NCBI GenBank assembly: GCA_022008415.1
Contig: JAIRBC010000030.1
Location: forward strand, 1-44,410
From: Cerina litoralis
GTDB lineage: Bacteria; Bacteroidota; Bacteroidia; Flavobacteriales; Flavobacteriaceae
Direction: 5' to 3'
Length of the DNA stretch: 44,410 nucleotides
Part shown: one piece after another, positions 24,827-34,691 of the stretch
Numbering within the stretch: position 1 is the stretch's first letter
Layout: each line of letters opens with the position of its first letter
Translations under genes and position numbers: made by a program
Notes under the pieces: generated by a model
Database searches by the model: none
Told to the model about the DNA's origin: nothing
What the model saw: the letters and a program-made list of their open reading frames with translations, nothing else

Positions 24827-25795
24827 ATGAAAATCATGGGGTTTTTCAAGAAATTCCATAACGAGGAGAGCTACAAGGCGCATTTCAAGTCACAAAGAGA
24901 AGAAAATGGTGTAATCTGCAAGCGGTGCGAGCATCGGGAGCATTATTGGATATCCACTAAGGACCAGTATCAATGCAAAAAATGCAGTTTCAGGAATACC
25001 TTGTGGAGCGGTAGCCCGCTGCATGGCTCGCAACTGCCCTATTTACTGGTATTTCGGCACGTTGATGCTTGCCGGTAAGAAAAAGATCCTCTCGGCCCCT
25101 GAGAGTACAGAGACAATTGGGGCATCGGTATTACGAGCCGATTTGGTGTTTGCTCCATAAAATGTATTACGTCATGTGGAAAAGCGATGGGCTTACCATC
25201 TAAACGACGAGGTCGAGTTCGACGAGAGCCTCTTCGAAACGGTGCTCGACAAAGAGGGCCACAAGAGGGTAGCGGCCGATCTCTTCTAGAACGACGGTAG
25301 GTACAAGCGGGAAAAGGAGAGTCAAAAACAGGCCAAGGTACTAGTAATGGCGGAATCGAAAACTGTGCCTCCTTGCAAGAAGTATAGGCACAGACAGAAC
25401 AAAAAAGTAGAGTACATAAAGATGAAACTTTTGAAAGACCTCAGTAAGGAGACCACCTACATGCATGTGGGAACAGCAATGAACAAGGGATTCTCGGCCA
25501 CGACCGACGGGGAAACAATTAAAGTGATCTCAAGGAAAGCCTTAGCTGACAAAAGGCGATCATTACAGCCGTCAAAAAAGAGACATCGAAGACACTCTCT
25601 TGGGCACGCATCGCGATTGCCAATGCCAAGAGGCTCTTCCTGGACGTTCATCATTCCATCGGCGGCGATTACCTGCAGAGCTATCTGGACTAAAATTGCT
25701 ACATGTTCAATAGAAGGTATTTCGATTCAATGTTAAACAGGGTCCTAAAAGCCTCTGTTTTATTTAAATGGGGAAATAGTATGCATACTTTATGA
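24827..25795 (+). mobile_element. Degenerate IS1595/ISXO2-type transposase
   Basis: The start MGFFKKFHNEESYKAHFKSQ is followed by a zinc-ribbon CKRCEHREHYWISTKDQYQCKKC and SFRNTLWSGSPLHGSQLPY, the N-terminal signature of IS1595 transposases. The rest is spread over all three frames: YWYFGTLMLAGKKK (about 25045), YEPIWCLLHKMYYVMWKSDG, VEFDESLFETV with the first catalytic Asp, KKVEYIKMK, and finally ARIAIANAKRLFLDVHHSIG and FNRRYFDSML to a stop at 25793-25795. At least four frameshifts and two nonsense codons make it inactive. I could not identify terminal inverted repeats or a target duplication. Confidence 0.85.
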
Positions 25796-25812
25796 TAGTC
25801 ATATATTTTTAA

Positions 25813-26841
25813 ATGAAGAAAAAAGCACTGCTCAAAGATATTGCGAAAAAGGTAGGAGTTTCAATAGCTACGGTTTCATATGTACTTTCGAAAGGCAAGG
25901 AAAGTAAGGTAAGTGTGGAGATGTCGGAGAAAATAAAGAAAGTAGCCAAGGAGTTAAACTATCAGCCAAACCAGATAGCCAAAAGTTTAAAGAGTGGAAG
26001 GACCTTTACAATCGGATTGGTGGTTGCCGATATATCCAACCCCTTTTTTGCTCATATAGCTCGCATCATCGAAGATGAGGCGGCTAAATTGGGATATACA
26101 TTAGTTTTTAGCAGCTCGGATGAAAGGGCCGAAAAATCCTGGGGACTTATCAAATTTCTTATAAATCGTCAAGTTGATGGTTTTATCATTGTCCCAACGA
26201 AAGGGTCGGAAGATCAAATAAAACATCTTAAAGAACAGAATATTCCTTTTGTTTTAATTGATAGGTATTTTCAGGAAATCCCTTCCAATTATGTGGTAAT
26301 CGATAATTTTGGAGCGGCTTATAAAGCAGTAGAAAGGTTAATCGTGACCGGTAATAAAAAAATAGGGATAATAGCTTATGGCAATTCCTTAGTGCATATG
26401 AAAGGACGGATTAAAGGGGCAATGGCGGCAATGGAGAATCATAACTTGAAAGTAAATGAAAGTTGGTTAAAGGAAATCAACTTTTCTTCCATAGGAGAAG
26501 ACGTGGTAAATGGAATTAACGGCCTTTTATTGGTTGAGGAACCAGTAACTGCCATTTTTTTCGCTTCGAATAGTTTGGCTATCCACGGTATGAAACAGAT
26601 AGATAAGTTGGGACTGAAGGTGCCAAACGATGTTGCGATAGTGAGTTTTGACCAAGGTGAAGCTTTCGACTTTTATTATTCTCCCATTACATATATACAA
26701 CAACCCTTGACTGAATTGGGCAAAGAAGCCGTTAAAATTTTGGTTGATGAAATTTCAGACCCTGAAATTGGGTACAAACAGATGAGCTTGGAAGCAAAAT
26801 TGATTGTAAGAGAATCTTGTGGGAAAGCTTCCCTGCGTTAG
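25813..26841 (+). CDS. LacI-family transcriptional regulator
   Basis: A 342-residue repressor-type protein. Residues about 4-60 are the LacI helix-turn-helix and hinge: LLKDIAKKVGVSIATVSYVLS, then LNYQPNQIAKSLKSGRT. Residues 62-340 form a periplasmic-binding-protein-like effector domain (IGLVVADISNPFFAHIARIIEDEA, VDGFIIVPTKGSED, FVLIDRY, NDVAIVSFDQGE, ITYIQQPLTELGKEAV). LacI proteins bind palindromes with a central CG. Two such sites, TTAAACGATTAA and TTTAAACGTTTAAA, lie 65 and 125 bases downstream, in front of the FucI-type operon, and the same palindrome recurs at 4766 and 34730. The likely inducer is the sugar handled by that operon, perhaps D-arabinose or D-ribulose (inference). Confidence 0.94.
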   Translation: MKKKALLKDIAKKVGVSIATVSYVLSKGKESKVSVEMSEKIKKVAKELNYQPNQIAKSLKSGRTFTIGLVVADISNPFFAHIARIIEDEAAKLGYTLVFSSSDERAEKSWGLIKFLINRQVDGFIIVPTKGSEDQIKHLKEQNIPFVLIDRYFQEIPSNYVVIDNFGAAYKAVERLIVTGNKKIGIIAYGNSLVHMKGRIKGAMAAMENHNLKVNESWLKEINFSSIGEDVVNGINGLLLVEEPVTAIFFASNSLAIHGMKQIDKLGLKVPNDVAIVSFDQGEAFDFYYSPITYIQQPLTELGKEAVKILVDEISDPEIGYKQMSLEAKLIVRESCGKASLR

Positions 26842-26906
26842 ATACTGTTCAGTAAACTAATATTAAAAATAAAATTTATAATTATTCTAATTATAAATTT
26901 TTAAAT

Positions 26907-26979
26907 TTAAACGATTAACCATATATTTGAAAATAATCATTTTAGTCTAAGTCAAGACAATGTAATTTAAACGTTTAAA
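26907..26979 (+). promoter_or_regulatory. Promoter flanked by two LacI-type operators
   Basis: TTAAACGATTAA (26907-26918) is followed by TATATTTG (26922-26929), an exact TAnnTTTG -7 box. A perfect 14-bp palindrome TTTAAACGTTTAAA (26966-26979) follows about 36 bases further on. The first operator occupies the -33/-7 spacer and the second lies just past the expected start of transcription, an arrangement suited to repression by occlusion or looping. Operator starts are 60 bases apart. The site drives rightward transcription toward the lipoprotein-fucI-fucP-kinase-GH172 operon. Confidence 0.7.
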
Positions 26980-26988
26980 CTAAAAGAA

Positions 26989-27048
26989 ATGAAAAAGATA
27001 TTTTGCATTTTATTAATGCTGTCGTTCTTAATTTCTTTTGTAAAATAA
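26989..27048 (+). pseudogene. Orphan signal peptide, probable 5' stump of a lost SusC-like gene
   Basis: Ten bases after the operator, ATG opens MKKIFCILLMLSFLISFVK and stops at TAA 27046-27048. This is a textbook Bacteroidota signal peptide with nothing attached. Its position directly behind the regulated promoter is where the first gene of the operon, often a SusC transporter, would start. The next real gene begins 79 bases later. A deletion that removed the body of the first gene is the simplest reading; a functional leader peptide is an alternative. Confidence 0.55.
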
Positions 27049-27127
27049 GGTCCCTATGCGTCTTTCCCAAACTTCCCTCCAAGGACGATCTGGAGGTCAA
27101 TTAATAATTATAGATATCTACAGGATT

Positions 27128-28351
27128 ATGTGTATTAAGAAGCTATGTATTACAATGGGGATTTTGGCTCTATTATCCTGTGGCGGCCAGCAGACCAAGA
27201 AAGATATAAAAATGGAAAAACCTACTTACGAAAAAGGCAGCTTGGGCTATGACCAGGAATTCTTGGAAAACATGGACAAAGATCTGGTGATACTTCAAAG
27301 CGGGAGTGCCGTTGTCCTCGTCTCCCCAAAATACCAGGCCAAGGTCTTTACTTCCTCGGCCACGAGAGAAAGGGGCAAGAGTTTAGGCTGGATAAACTAC
27401 AAGGCATTCCAAGGTGACCTAGATCCCCACATGAACGCCTATGGAGGGGAAAACAGGTTCTGGTTAGGGCCGGAAGGGGGCAAATTCTCCCTATTCTTTG
27501 AACAGGGACAACAAATGACCTTTGACAATTGGAAAACGCCCCCGCCCATCGATTCCGAAATCTGGAAGGTGGCGGACAAGAGCGTTACTGGCGTACGTAT
27601 GGAAAAGGAGATGTCCTTGAGGAATTACGCGGATACGCAACTGGATATTAAGGTAGTACGGAACGTTCAAATCTTGGATGCCCAACAAATAGAAAATCTA
27701 TTGCATATCGATCTCGGGCAACTGGAATTCGTAGGATACAAAACCAGCAATGAGATCATCAACACTGGTCAGAATTCGTGGACCGAGGAAACCGGCGCGC
27801 CCTGTATCTGGATGCTGGATATGTTCCCTCCCTCGGATAGGACCACGATCGTAATCCCCTATCGAGAAGATGCATCTGGCAAAGTTGCCACGACCGATTA
27901 TTTTGGGGAAATCCCCGAAGATAGGATCGAATATGCAGACAATACCATTTTCTTCAAGGCCGATGGAAAGTCCCGTGGAAAGCTAGGCGTTCCCCCTCAA
28001 AGGGCTAAAAACGTAGCGGGGAGTTATGACGCTACCAACCAGCTACTCACCATTACCATTTTTGATGTGGAACGGGATGCGGTGTACCTAAACCAGGAAT
28101 GGACCCCGGACAAAGATCCCTTTACGGGGGACGCCATCAACGCTTATAATGACGGTCCGTTGGAAGATGGATCCCAGATGGGGCCCTTTTATGAGATAGA
28201 GAGCGTATCGCCCGCAGCTTTTTTAAACCCGGGAGAAAAAATGGCCCACGACCACAGTGTTTTTCACTTTGCGGGGACAGAGGATAAATTGGATGTCATT
28301 TCCAAAGAAGTCTTCGGCGTGAGCCTAGAGGTCATAAAAGATAAATTCTAA
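27128..28351 (+). CDS. DUF6786-like exported lipoprotein
   Basis: A 407-residue protein if translated from ATG 27128. The same frame extends upstream to 27056, but the later start places a proper lipoprotein signal at the front (MCIKKLCITMGILALLSCGG, lipid at Cys18). The mature part is beta-rich with mutarotase-like features: VVLVSPKYQAKVFTSSAT, NAYGGENRFWLGPEGGKFSLFF and GAPCIWMLDMFPPSDRTTIVIPY. It resembles the Bacteroidota DUF6786 group found in sugar-utilisation loci, whose function I do not know. By analogy it may act as an aldose epimerase or carbohydrate-binding protein (inference). It is the first intact gene of the LacI-controlled operon and precedes fucI by 18 bases. Confidence 0.8.
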   Translation: MCIKKLCITMGILALLSCGGQQTKKDIKMEKPTYEKGSLGYDQEFLENMDKDLVILQSGSAVVLVSPKYQAKVFTSSATRERGKSLGWINYKAFQGDLDPHMNAYGGENRFWLGPEGGKFSLFFEQGQQMTFDNWKTPPPIDSEIWKVADKSVTGVRMEKEMSLRNYADTQLDIKVVRNVQILDAQQIENLLHIDLGQLEFVGYKTSNEIINTGQNSWTEETGAPCIWMLDMFPPSDRTTIVIPYREDASGKVATTDYFGEIPEDRIEYADNTIFFKADGKSRGKLGVPPQRAKNVAGSYDATNQLLTITIFDVERDAVYLNQEWTPDKDPFTGDAINAYNDGPLEDGSQMGPFYEIESVSPAAFLNPGEKMAHDHSVFHFAGTEDKLDVISKEVFGVSLEVIKDKF

Positions 28352-28369
28352 TTTTAAAAATCACTAGAT

Positions 28370-30148
28370 ATGTCCAAAACAAACCAATACTCAAAGATAG
28401 GGATCCGTCCTATAATCGATGGACGACTTGGCGGGGTTAGAGAATCCTTGGAAGATACAACCATGAACATGGCCAAAAATGTCGCAAAATTTTTTATGGA
28501 AGAACTTCGATATCCGGATGGTTCGCCCGTCGAATGCATAATTTCAGACTCATGCATCGGGGGAGTAAAGGAAGCTGCGGACTGCGCTCAAAAATTTAAA
28601 CGGGAAAATGTAGGCGTTTCCCTATCCGTTACGCCATGTTGGTGCTATGGTACAGAAACCATGGATATGGACCCGTTGATACCCAAGGCAATATGGGGCT
28701 TTAACGGTACGGAAAGACCAGGTGCGGTATATTTGGCCGCCACCCTGGCGGGACATAACCAAAAAGGATTACCGTCTTTTGGGATTTACGGCAGGGACGT
28801 GCAGGAGATGGGCGACGAGAATATTCCCAAAGATGTTCAAAATAAACTATTGGGTTTTGCAAAAGCGGGTCTCGCAGTTTCCCTGATGAGAGAAAAATCA
28901 TATTTGGCCATAGGGACTGTATCCATGGGGATAGCAGGTTCTGAAATCCAGTCCGATTTTTTTCAGTCCTATCTGGGAATGCGCAACGAATTTGTGGATT
29001 CTTCCGAAGTGATGCGCAGAATAAAGCACGGAATCTACGATAAAGAGGAGTTTCAGAAAGCCCTTACATGGACGAAGGAAAATTGCGCTGAGGGCAAGGA
29101 TTTTAACAAAGAGGACAAACAACGTTCCAGGGAACAGAAGGACAAGGACTGGGAATTCGTTGTTAAAATGACCTTGATCATTCGAGATCTGATGGAAGGC
29201 AACCCGAAATTGGCCAAAATGGGCTACGGGGAAGAAGCTTTGGGCCACAACGCAATCGTATCCGGTTTTCAGGGCCAACGCCAATGGACGGACTTTTTGC
29301 CCAATGGGGATTTTTCGGAAGCTATTTTGAATTCGTCCTTTGATTGGAACGGAATTCGGAAGCCTTATATAGTAGCTACCGAAAATGATTCGCTGAATGG
29401 AATTTCAATGCTTTTCAACCATCTTTTGACGAATACGGCACAGATATTTGCTGACGTAAGGACATATTGGAGTCCCGAGGCAGTAGTGGAAGTTACAGGA
29501 TGGAAACCGGAAGGGGAGGCCAAGAACGGATTTATTCACTTGATAAACTCTGGTTCCGCCACATTGGACGGTACGGGAAGGCAGACAAGTAAGGGCAAAC
29601 CGGCTATGAAACCATTTTGGGAAATTTCCGAAGAGGAGAAAAAGGATTGTCTAGATGTAACAACATGGTATCCCGCGAACGTCGGATACTTTAGGGGCGG
29701 GGGCTATTCCTCGAATTTTCTGACCAATGGAGGCATGCCCGTTACTATGTGCAGGCTCAATTTGACGAAGGGACTGGGACCCACCTTACAGATTGCGGAA
29801 GGTTGGACTATCAATCTGCCAGAAAAAGTTTATACAATTTTGGATGAAAGAACAGATAGGACTTGGCCGACTACATGGTTCGTTCCCAATGTGACTGGGG
29901 AAGGGGCCTTTACCGATGTGTACTCGGTAATGAACAACTGGGGATCAAACCATGGTGCCATCAGTTATGGGCACATAGGGCACGATCTGATTACCTTGGC
30001 GGCCATGTTACGGATTCCTGTTAATATGCACAACGTGGATGATTCCAAGATCTTCAGGCCCACCGCATGGAATTCATTCGGAATGGACAGGGAAGGTTCT
30101 GATTATAGGGCCTGTGAGAATTATGGACCTATTTACGGGAAACGATAA
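28370..30148 (+). CDS. fucI: L-fucose / D-arabinose isomerase
   Basis: A 592-residue cytoplasmic isomerase, the same length as E. coli FucI (about 591). It converts L-fucose to L-fuculose and, in known family members, D-arabinose to D-ribulose using a Mn2+ site. The catalytic and metal residues align: Glu338 in [10 protein letters not shown], Asp362 in [11 protein letters not shown] and His528 in [18 protein letters not shown], practically the E. coli positions 337, 361 and 528. N-terminal [19 protein letters not shown] is also typical. It lies between the lipoprotein and the FucP-type permease in one operon. No fuculose-1-phosphate aldolase is encoded in the window, and the kinase downstream is a ribulokinase, so D-arabinose is the better substrate guess. 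Confidence 0.95.
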   Translation: MSKTNQYSKIGIRPIIDGRLGGVRESLEDTTMNMAKNVAKFFMEELRYPDGSPVECIISDSCIGGVKEAADCAQKFKRENVGVSLSVTPCWCYGTETMDMDPLIPKAIWGFNGTERPGAVYLAATLAGHNQKGLPSFGIYGRDVQEMGDENIPKDVQNKLLGFAKAGLAVSLMREKSYLAIGTVSMGIAGSEIQSDFFQSYLGMRNEFVDSSEVMRRIKHGIYDKEEFQKALTWTKENCAEGKDFNKEDKQRSREQKDKDWEFVVKMTLIIRDLMEGNPKLAKMGYGEEALGHNAIVSGFQGQRQWTDFLPNGDFSEAILNSSFDWNGIRKPYIVATENDSLNGISMLFNHLLTNTAQIFADVRTYWSPEAVVEVTGWKPEGEAKNGFIHLINSGSATLDGTGRQTSKGKPAMKPFWEISEEEKKDCLDVTTWYPANVGYFRGGGYSSNFLTNGGMPVTMCRLNLTKGLGPTLQIAEGWTINLPEKVYTILDERTDRTWPTTWFVPNVTGEGAFTDVYSVMNNWGSNHGAISYGHIGHDLITLAAMLRIPVNMHNVDDSKIFRPTAWNSFGMDREGSDYRACENYGPIYGKR

Positions 30149-30171
30149 CTTGATTTAATCCACCTCTTAAA

Positions 30172-31458
30172 ATGGAAAAAGTGACAAATAGGATACCAAT
30201 AATCAAGCCTGGAAATAAATGGCCCTTTATTTTGATTACAAGTCTGTTCTTTTTATGGGGACTGGCCAACAATATGACTGATACGTTGCTTGCGGCCTTC
30301 AAGCGGATCATGAGTATGACGGATTTTCAGACCTCTTGGATTCAAATGGCATTTTATGGTTCCTATTTCTTGCTGGCCCTGCCCGCAGCCATTCTAGTTA
30401 AAAAATACACTTATAAAACTGGTGTGTTAGTCGGTTTGGGGCTTTTTATAACGGGGTCATTGTTGTTCTACCCAGCGAGTATCACTATGGTATACGGGCA
30501 TTTTTTGGCCGCTCTGTTTATTTTGGCGGGTGGCCTTTCTATTTTGGAAACATCTGCAAATCCGTATATCATTTCCATGGGTGCGGAAGAAACCGCGACC
30601 AGAAGACTGAACTTGGCACAGTCTTTCAATCCGCTAGGTTCCATCACAGGGATATTGCTCAGCAAATTCTTTATCTTATCCAACCTTAATCTTTTGGACG
30701 CAAATCAGCGTGCACAAATGAACGATTTAGAACTCAAAGCCATACAATCCGAAGAACTTACTTCAGTGATGGGAACCTACGTTGGAGTTGCATTTTTCCT
30801 ATTGGTAGTTTGGCTCATGGTGAAATTCACCAAAATGCCTATGATGGAGGAAAAAGTAAGAAAAATGGATATTGGTGGTTCCATAAAAAGATTGTTGGCG
30901 AATCGTAATTATAGCTGGGCCGTTACGGCTCAGTTCTTTTATATGGGTGCTCAGATTGGCCTATGGTCATATACCATTCGTTATGTCATGCAGGAGCTGG
31001 GCAAAAACGAGGATGAATCTTCAGTATATTACCTGGCATCGATTATACTATTTTCCGGATCAAGGTTCATTTTTACTGCACTTATGAAGTTTGTGCCACC
31101 CAGAAGATTGTTATTCCTGGCTGCTGTGTTGGGGGCAATCTGCACACTTACCGTAATCTACGGAAGCGGAATGACAGGAGTTATAGCATTGATTTTGGCT
31201 TCGGGATGTATGTCTCTCATGTTTCCTACCATTTACGGACTGGGTATGCAAAAGTTAGGGGGCGATTCCAAAATTGGTGGGTCGGGATTGATTATGGCCA
31301 TACTTGGAGGTGCCGTTCTAACAGCTGTTCAAGGGTTTGTGTCGGATATGACGGGTAGTATAAACCTATCATTTTATGTTCCTTTTATCTGTTTTTTTGT
31401 TGTTGCACTTTACTCCAGGATTCAAAAGGGATTGCAAAAAAAAGTGATGTTAGCTTAG
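30172..31458 (+). CDS. fucP: FucP-type sugar:proton symporter
   Basis: A 428-residue MFS permease with about twelve membrane segments, close in length to E. coli FucP (438). Family marks include LFFLWGLANNMTDTLLAAF (Asp37, the counterpart of the FucP helix-1 proton site), WIQMAFYGSYFLLALPAAIL and LSILETSANPYIISMG with Glu126 at the position of the second essential acidic residue. It should carry L-fucose or related sugars such as D-arabinose inward with a proton. It sits 23 bases after fucI and 25 before the kinase, so product flow would be permease to isomerase to kinase. Which sugar it prefers is not visible. Confidence 0.9.
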   Translation: MEKVTNRIPIIKPGNKWPFILITSLFFLWGLANNMTDTLLAAFKRIMSMTDFQTSWIQMAFYGSYFLLALPAAILVKKYTYKTGVLVGLGLFITGSLLFYPASITMVYGHFLAALFILAGGLSILETSANPYIISMGAEETATRRLNLAQSFNPLGSITGILLSKFFILSNLNLLDANQRAQMNDLELKAIQSEELTSVMGTYVGVAFFLLVVWLMVKFTKMPMMEEKVRKMDIGGSIKRLLANRNYSWAVTAQFFYMGAQIGLWSYTIRYVMQELGKNEDESSVYYLASIILFSGSRFIFTALMKFVPPRRLLFLAAVLGAICTLTVIYGSGMTGVIALILASGCMSLMFPTIYGLGMQKLGGDSKIGGSGLIMAILGGAVLTAVQGFVSDMTGSINLSFYVPFICFFVVALYSRIQKGLQKKVMLA

Positions 31459-31483
31459 GAACTCCAACGTTTAACTTAAGACC

Positions 31484-33166
31484 ATGAAACAGGAAAATTA
31501 TGTGATCGGAATTGATTTTGGAACAGGTTCAGTACGTGCCATCATTGTGGATGCCCGTTCTGGAGAGGAAATGGCTGCTTCCGAATATGCTTTCCCCCGA
31601 TGGAAGGAGGGACAATTTTGCGATGCTTCCAAAAATCAGTTTAGACAGCATCCATTGGATCATGTTGAAGGATTGGAACAAAGTATAAGAGGTGCATTGT
31701 TACTAGTAAGTCGAGAGATCCAAAAGAATATTCGGGCTATTTCGGTTGCCACTACCGGATCTACCCCTGTGGCGGTGGACGAAAATGGTATACCCCTGGC
31801 GTTACATCCCGAATTTGCGGACAATCCAAATGCCATGTTCTTTTTGTGGAAGGACCATACCGCTGTTAAGGAAGCGGAAGAGATAAACGAACATGCCAAA
31901 AAGTTCGATATCGATTATTTAAAATATGTAGGCGGAACGTATTCCTCCGAGTGGTTTTGGGCTAAACTGCTTTATGTTTTAAGAAATGATGAAGAGGTAA
32001 GAGAGGCATGTCACTCATGGGTAGAAAATTGTGATTGGATTCCCTTTATGTTGACCGGCGGAGGAAGCGTAAGCGAAATTAAAAGAAATGTCTGCGTAGC
32101 GGGCCATAAAGCATTATGGTCCGAAGACTTTAATGGTCTGCCCAAGGAAGAATTCTTATCCTCCTTAGATCCTTTGTTATCGGGTTTCAGAAGGAAATTG
32201 TATACTTCAGTACACACCTCCGATCGTCCCGCAGGGAAATTATGTCCAGAATGGGCTCATATCTTGGGGCTTTCAACTGATGTTTTGGTGGGGATAGGTG
32301 CCATGGATGCCCACATGGGAGCTGTGGGAGGACAAATAGAACCTTATTATTTGAGCAAGGTAATGGGGACGTCCACCTGTGACATGATGATTGCTCCAGT
32401 TCAAAAGATGGACGGCGTTCTGATAAGGGGGATATGCGGACAAGTAAATGGATCTATTGTTCCCGGAATGGTGGGGATGGAAGCCGGCCAATCTGCTTTT
32501 GGAGATATTTATTCCTGGTTTCGGGATATAGTTTTCTGGCCGGCTAAAAAGCTTTTGCCCCAAACAAAGCTAATTGATAAAACGACGGTCAAATTATTGC
32601 AAGAGGAGATTAGAGATAGTATATTGAAGGAGCTCAGCGCTGCGGCTGCGGAAATTCCCATTGATGAAAATGCTGAACTGGCCGTGGACTGGATGAACGG
32701 CAGAAGGACCCCCGATGCCAATCAATTTTTAAAAGGTGCCATTCAAAACTTGAATTTAGGATCCGATGCTCCCAGGATATTTAGGAGTTTGGTTGAGTCC
32801 ACTTGTTTTGGTTCTAGGAGAATAGTGGAACGATTTGTGGAAGAAGGAATTCCCATCAAAGGGGTCATAGCTGTAGGTGGTGTAGCTAAGAAATCGCCAT
32901 TAGTAGTTCAAATGATGGCTGATATCCTCGGAATGCCAATCAAAGTACATCGATCGGAGCAGACCTGTGCCCTGGGCGCGGCAATGTTTGCGGCGACTGT
33001 CGCAGGTATCTATCCCAAAGTTGAAGTCGCCATGGATGCCATGGGACCTGGGTTTGATAAGGAATTTAATCCTGATATGGAAAAGTATAAAGCATATAAC
33101 ATTAGATATGAGAAATATAAATTGTTATGTGGGTTTATTGCAGATAATTACATGCAAAATGAATAA
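31484..33166 (+). CDS. araB: FGGY-family ribulokinase
   Basis: A 560-residue carbohydrate kinase matching bacterial ribulokinase in length (about 565). Motifs: GIDFGTGSVRAIIVDARSGEE at the N terminus, ATTGSTPVAVDENGIPLAL, FFLWKDHTAVKEAEEIN, YVGGTYSSEWFWAKLLYVLR, NCDWIPFMLTG, VGIGAMDAHMGAVGG, VMGTSTCDMMI, GQSAFGDIYSWF and VGGVAKKSPLVVQMMADILG, then CALGAAMFAA. Ribulokinase phosphorylates L- and D-ribulose at O5. Next to fucI it would turn D-ribulose from D-arabinose into D-ribulose-5-phosphate, feeding the pentose phosphate pathway. A classical L-fuculokinase would be about 480 residues. The gene symbol reflects the family; the substrate is inferred from context. Confidence 0.88.
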   Translation: MKQENYVIGIDFGTGSVRAIIVDARSGEEMAASEYAFPRWKEGQFCDASKNQFRQHPLDHVEGLEQSIRGALLLVSREIQKNIRAISVATTGSTPVAVDENGIPLALHPEFADNPNAMFFLWKDHTAVKEAEEINEHAKKFDIDYLKYVGGTYSSEWFWAKLLYVLRNDEEVREACHSWVENCDWIPFMLTGGGSVSEIKRNVCVAGHKALWSEDFNGLPKEEFLSSLDPLLSGFRRKLYTSVHTSDRPAGKLCPEWAHILGLSTDVLVGIGAMDAHMGAVGGQIEPYYLSKVMGTSTCDMMIAPVQKMDGVLIRGICGQVNGSIVPGMVGMEAGQSAFGDIYSWFRDIVFWPAKKLLPQTKLIDKTTVKLLQEEIRDSILKELSAAAAEIPIDENAELAVDWMNGRRTPDANQFLKGAIQNLNLGSDAPRIFRSLVESTCFGSRRIVERFVEEGIPIKGVIAVGGVAKKSPLVVQMMADILGMPIKVHRSEQTCALGAAMFAATVAGIYPKVEVAMDAMGPGFDKEFNPDMEKYKAYNIRYEKYKLLCGFIADNYMQNE

Positions 33167-33187
33167 TAATAATAAAAACAAAAGATT

Positions 33188-34345
33188 ATGAAACGACCAC
33201 TAATTATCTTGGCAGTATTTATTGTTACTAGCTTTGGCTATTCACAGGACAGCACAGGGGACGAAACGGAAATTTATATGTTACGGGATTATACGTCAGA
33301 ACGAATTTCCAGTTATGACAGATCAGGTGCTAACGATGACGGCAATTGGCAAAATAAAGTTCAACCTGGGGAAACCCGTACCATCGGCGATGTGGAAGGG
33401 CCAGGTATATTTAAGCATATCTGGTTCACCATTGCCACCAACGAAGAGAACCACTTAAAAAAAATCGTATTGAGGATGTATTGGGACGGGGAGGAAACAC
33501 CTAGTGTCGAAGCTCCCATTGGCGACTTCTTTGGTTTGGGCCTGGGACGGTATTTTCTATATGAATCCAAATTTTTATCGATAGGTTCACAAAAAGCGCT
33601 GAATGCTTCTTTTCCAATGCCTTTTAGAAAATCGGCTAAAGTGACTATTACCAACGAAGGAGAATCACCAATTGGTGCATTTTATTATAATATCGATTGG
33701 GAGAAACACAAATCGTTGCCCCAGGATATAGGATATTTTCATGCACAATATAGGCAATCCCAGCCCACTAAGGGGTGGACTTCTGACTGGAAACTTAATG
33801 GAGATCCAAAAATCAACAATAAGCAAAACGTGAACGGCGAGGACAACTACGTCATCATAGAGGCCAAGGGAAAGGGTCAGTTTATCGGTGTTACCCAAAG
33901 CATCCTTCAAAATCAGGGCGATTGGTGGGGAGAAGGAGATGAAATGATATTTATAGATGGTGACAAAAACCCAACAATAACAGGGACGGGTTCCGAAGAT
34001 TACTATTTAGGAGCTTGGTGCTATGGTAATTGTGGAATTAATCCTTTCGGTTCATCCACACCTACATTTGCTTATTCAGAATACGGTAATCCTAAAAACG
34101 GAAATGATGATACCGGCTCTGAATGGATGGTCTATAGATTTCACTCCGAGTCTCCCATCGTCTTCAATAAATCCATTAAAATGACTATAGAGCACGGGCA
34201 TGCCAACCACAGGTCAGATAATTTCTTTACCGTAGGATACTGGTATCAAACAGAACCACATGCCGAATTTCCCAAACTACCTGTGGTCGAAGATCGAATT
34301 CCACGCATAATTAATACGGACGGCCCTACACGAGGGAGAAATTAA
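33188..34345 (+). CDS. GH172 (DUF2961) exported glycosidase, first copy
   Basis: A 385-residue secreted protein with signal peptide 1-20 (SFGYSQ). It is a DUF2961/GH172 member: ERISSYDRSGANDDG, GDVEGPGIFKHIWFTI, LRMYWDGEETPSVEAPIGDFFG, GEGDEMIFIDGD, GTGSEDYY, and IKMTIEHGHAN. The two glutamates Glu249 (GEGDE) and Glu270 (GTGSED) lie 21 residues apart, as do the catalytic pair of the characterised bifidobacterial alpha-fructofuranosidase. Known GH172 members act on alpha-D-fructofuranosides and alpha-D-arabinofuranosides. It is the last gene of the operon after ribulokinase (21 bases), so release of D-arabinose from an arabinan is the favoured role. Confidence 0.9.
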   Translation: MKRPLIILAVFIVTSFGYSQDSTGDETEIYMLRDYTSERISSYDRSGANDDGNWQNKVQPGETRTIGDVEGPGIFKHIWFTIATNEENHLKKIVLRMYWDGEETPSVEAPIGDFFGLGLGRYFLYESKFLSIGSQKALNASFPMPFRKSAKVTITNEGESPIGAFYYNIDWEKHKSLPQDIGYFHAQYRQSQPTKGWTSDWKLNGDPKINNKQNVNGEDNYVIIEAKGKGQFIGVTQSILQNQGDWWGEGDEMIFIDGDKNPTITGTGSEDYYLGAWCYGNCGINPFGSSTPTFAYSEYGNPKNGNDDTGSEWMVYRFHSESPIVFNKSIKMTIEHGHANHRSDNFFTVGYWYQTEPHAEFPKLPVVEDRIPRIINTDGPTRGRN

Positions 34346-34691
34346 AATAGGAGATTTTATTGTTGAACTTTAAGAGTTAGTTAAAGAAATATAATACTAT
34401 TATTGGTTTGATTGAAGTGATGCTTTGGGGAAAACCATAAATTGGTTTTTATTAGGAAAAGACTCAGGCTACCCTAAAAGTCAAATCTCGATAATTGGGA
34501 TAGTTTCGAAACTTTTTTTTTCAAAAAGATGATAAGTTGAGTAAAATTATTTTATTGGTCTTAATAGAGAATAGTTAGCCATAGACGTTTGAATTTTGTT
34601 TGAGTCAATTCTTTGTATGTAATAGAATATATAAATACGCTACGCTATTTCCGATAAAGATCTCTCACCTAACGTTTTTTAACAATTTTAA

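Noticed and set aside
27056-27127. Upstream extension of the DUF6786-like lipoprotein to an earlier ATG at 27056.
   Set aside because: The extra 24 residues would sit in front of a proper lipoprotein signal peptide and are rich in polar residues, so the ATG at 27128 is the better start.
31466-31474. AACGTTTAA between the FucP-type and ribulokinase genes resembles the LacI operator.
   Set aside because: Only part of the palindrome is present (left arm CCAACG instead of TTAAACG) and it lies inside a tight operon with a 25-base gap, so I treat it as chance.
28370-33166. Reading the operon as a standard L-fucose pathway.
   Set aside because: The kinase is ribulokinase-like and longer than fuculokinase, no fuculose-1-phosphate aldolase is present in the window, and GH172 is not a fucosidase family. 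L-fucose use is not excluded if an aldolase lies elsewhere.
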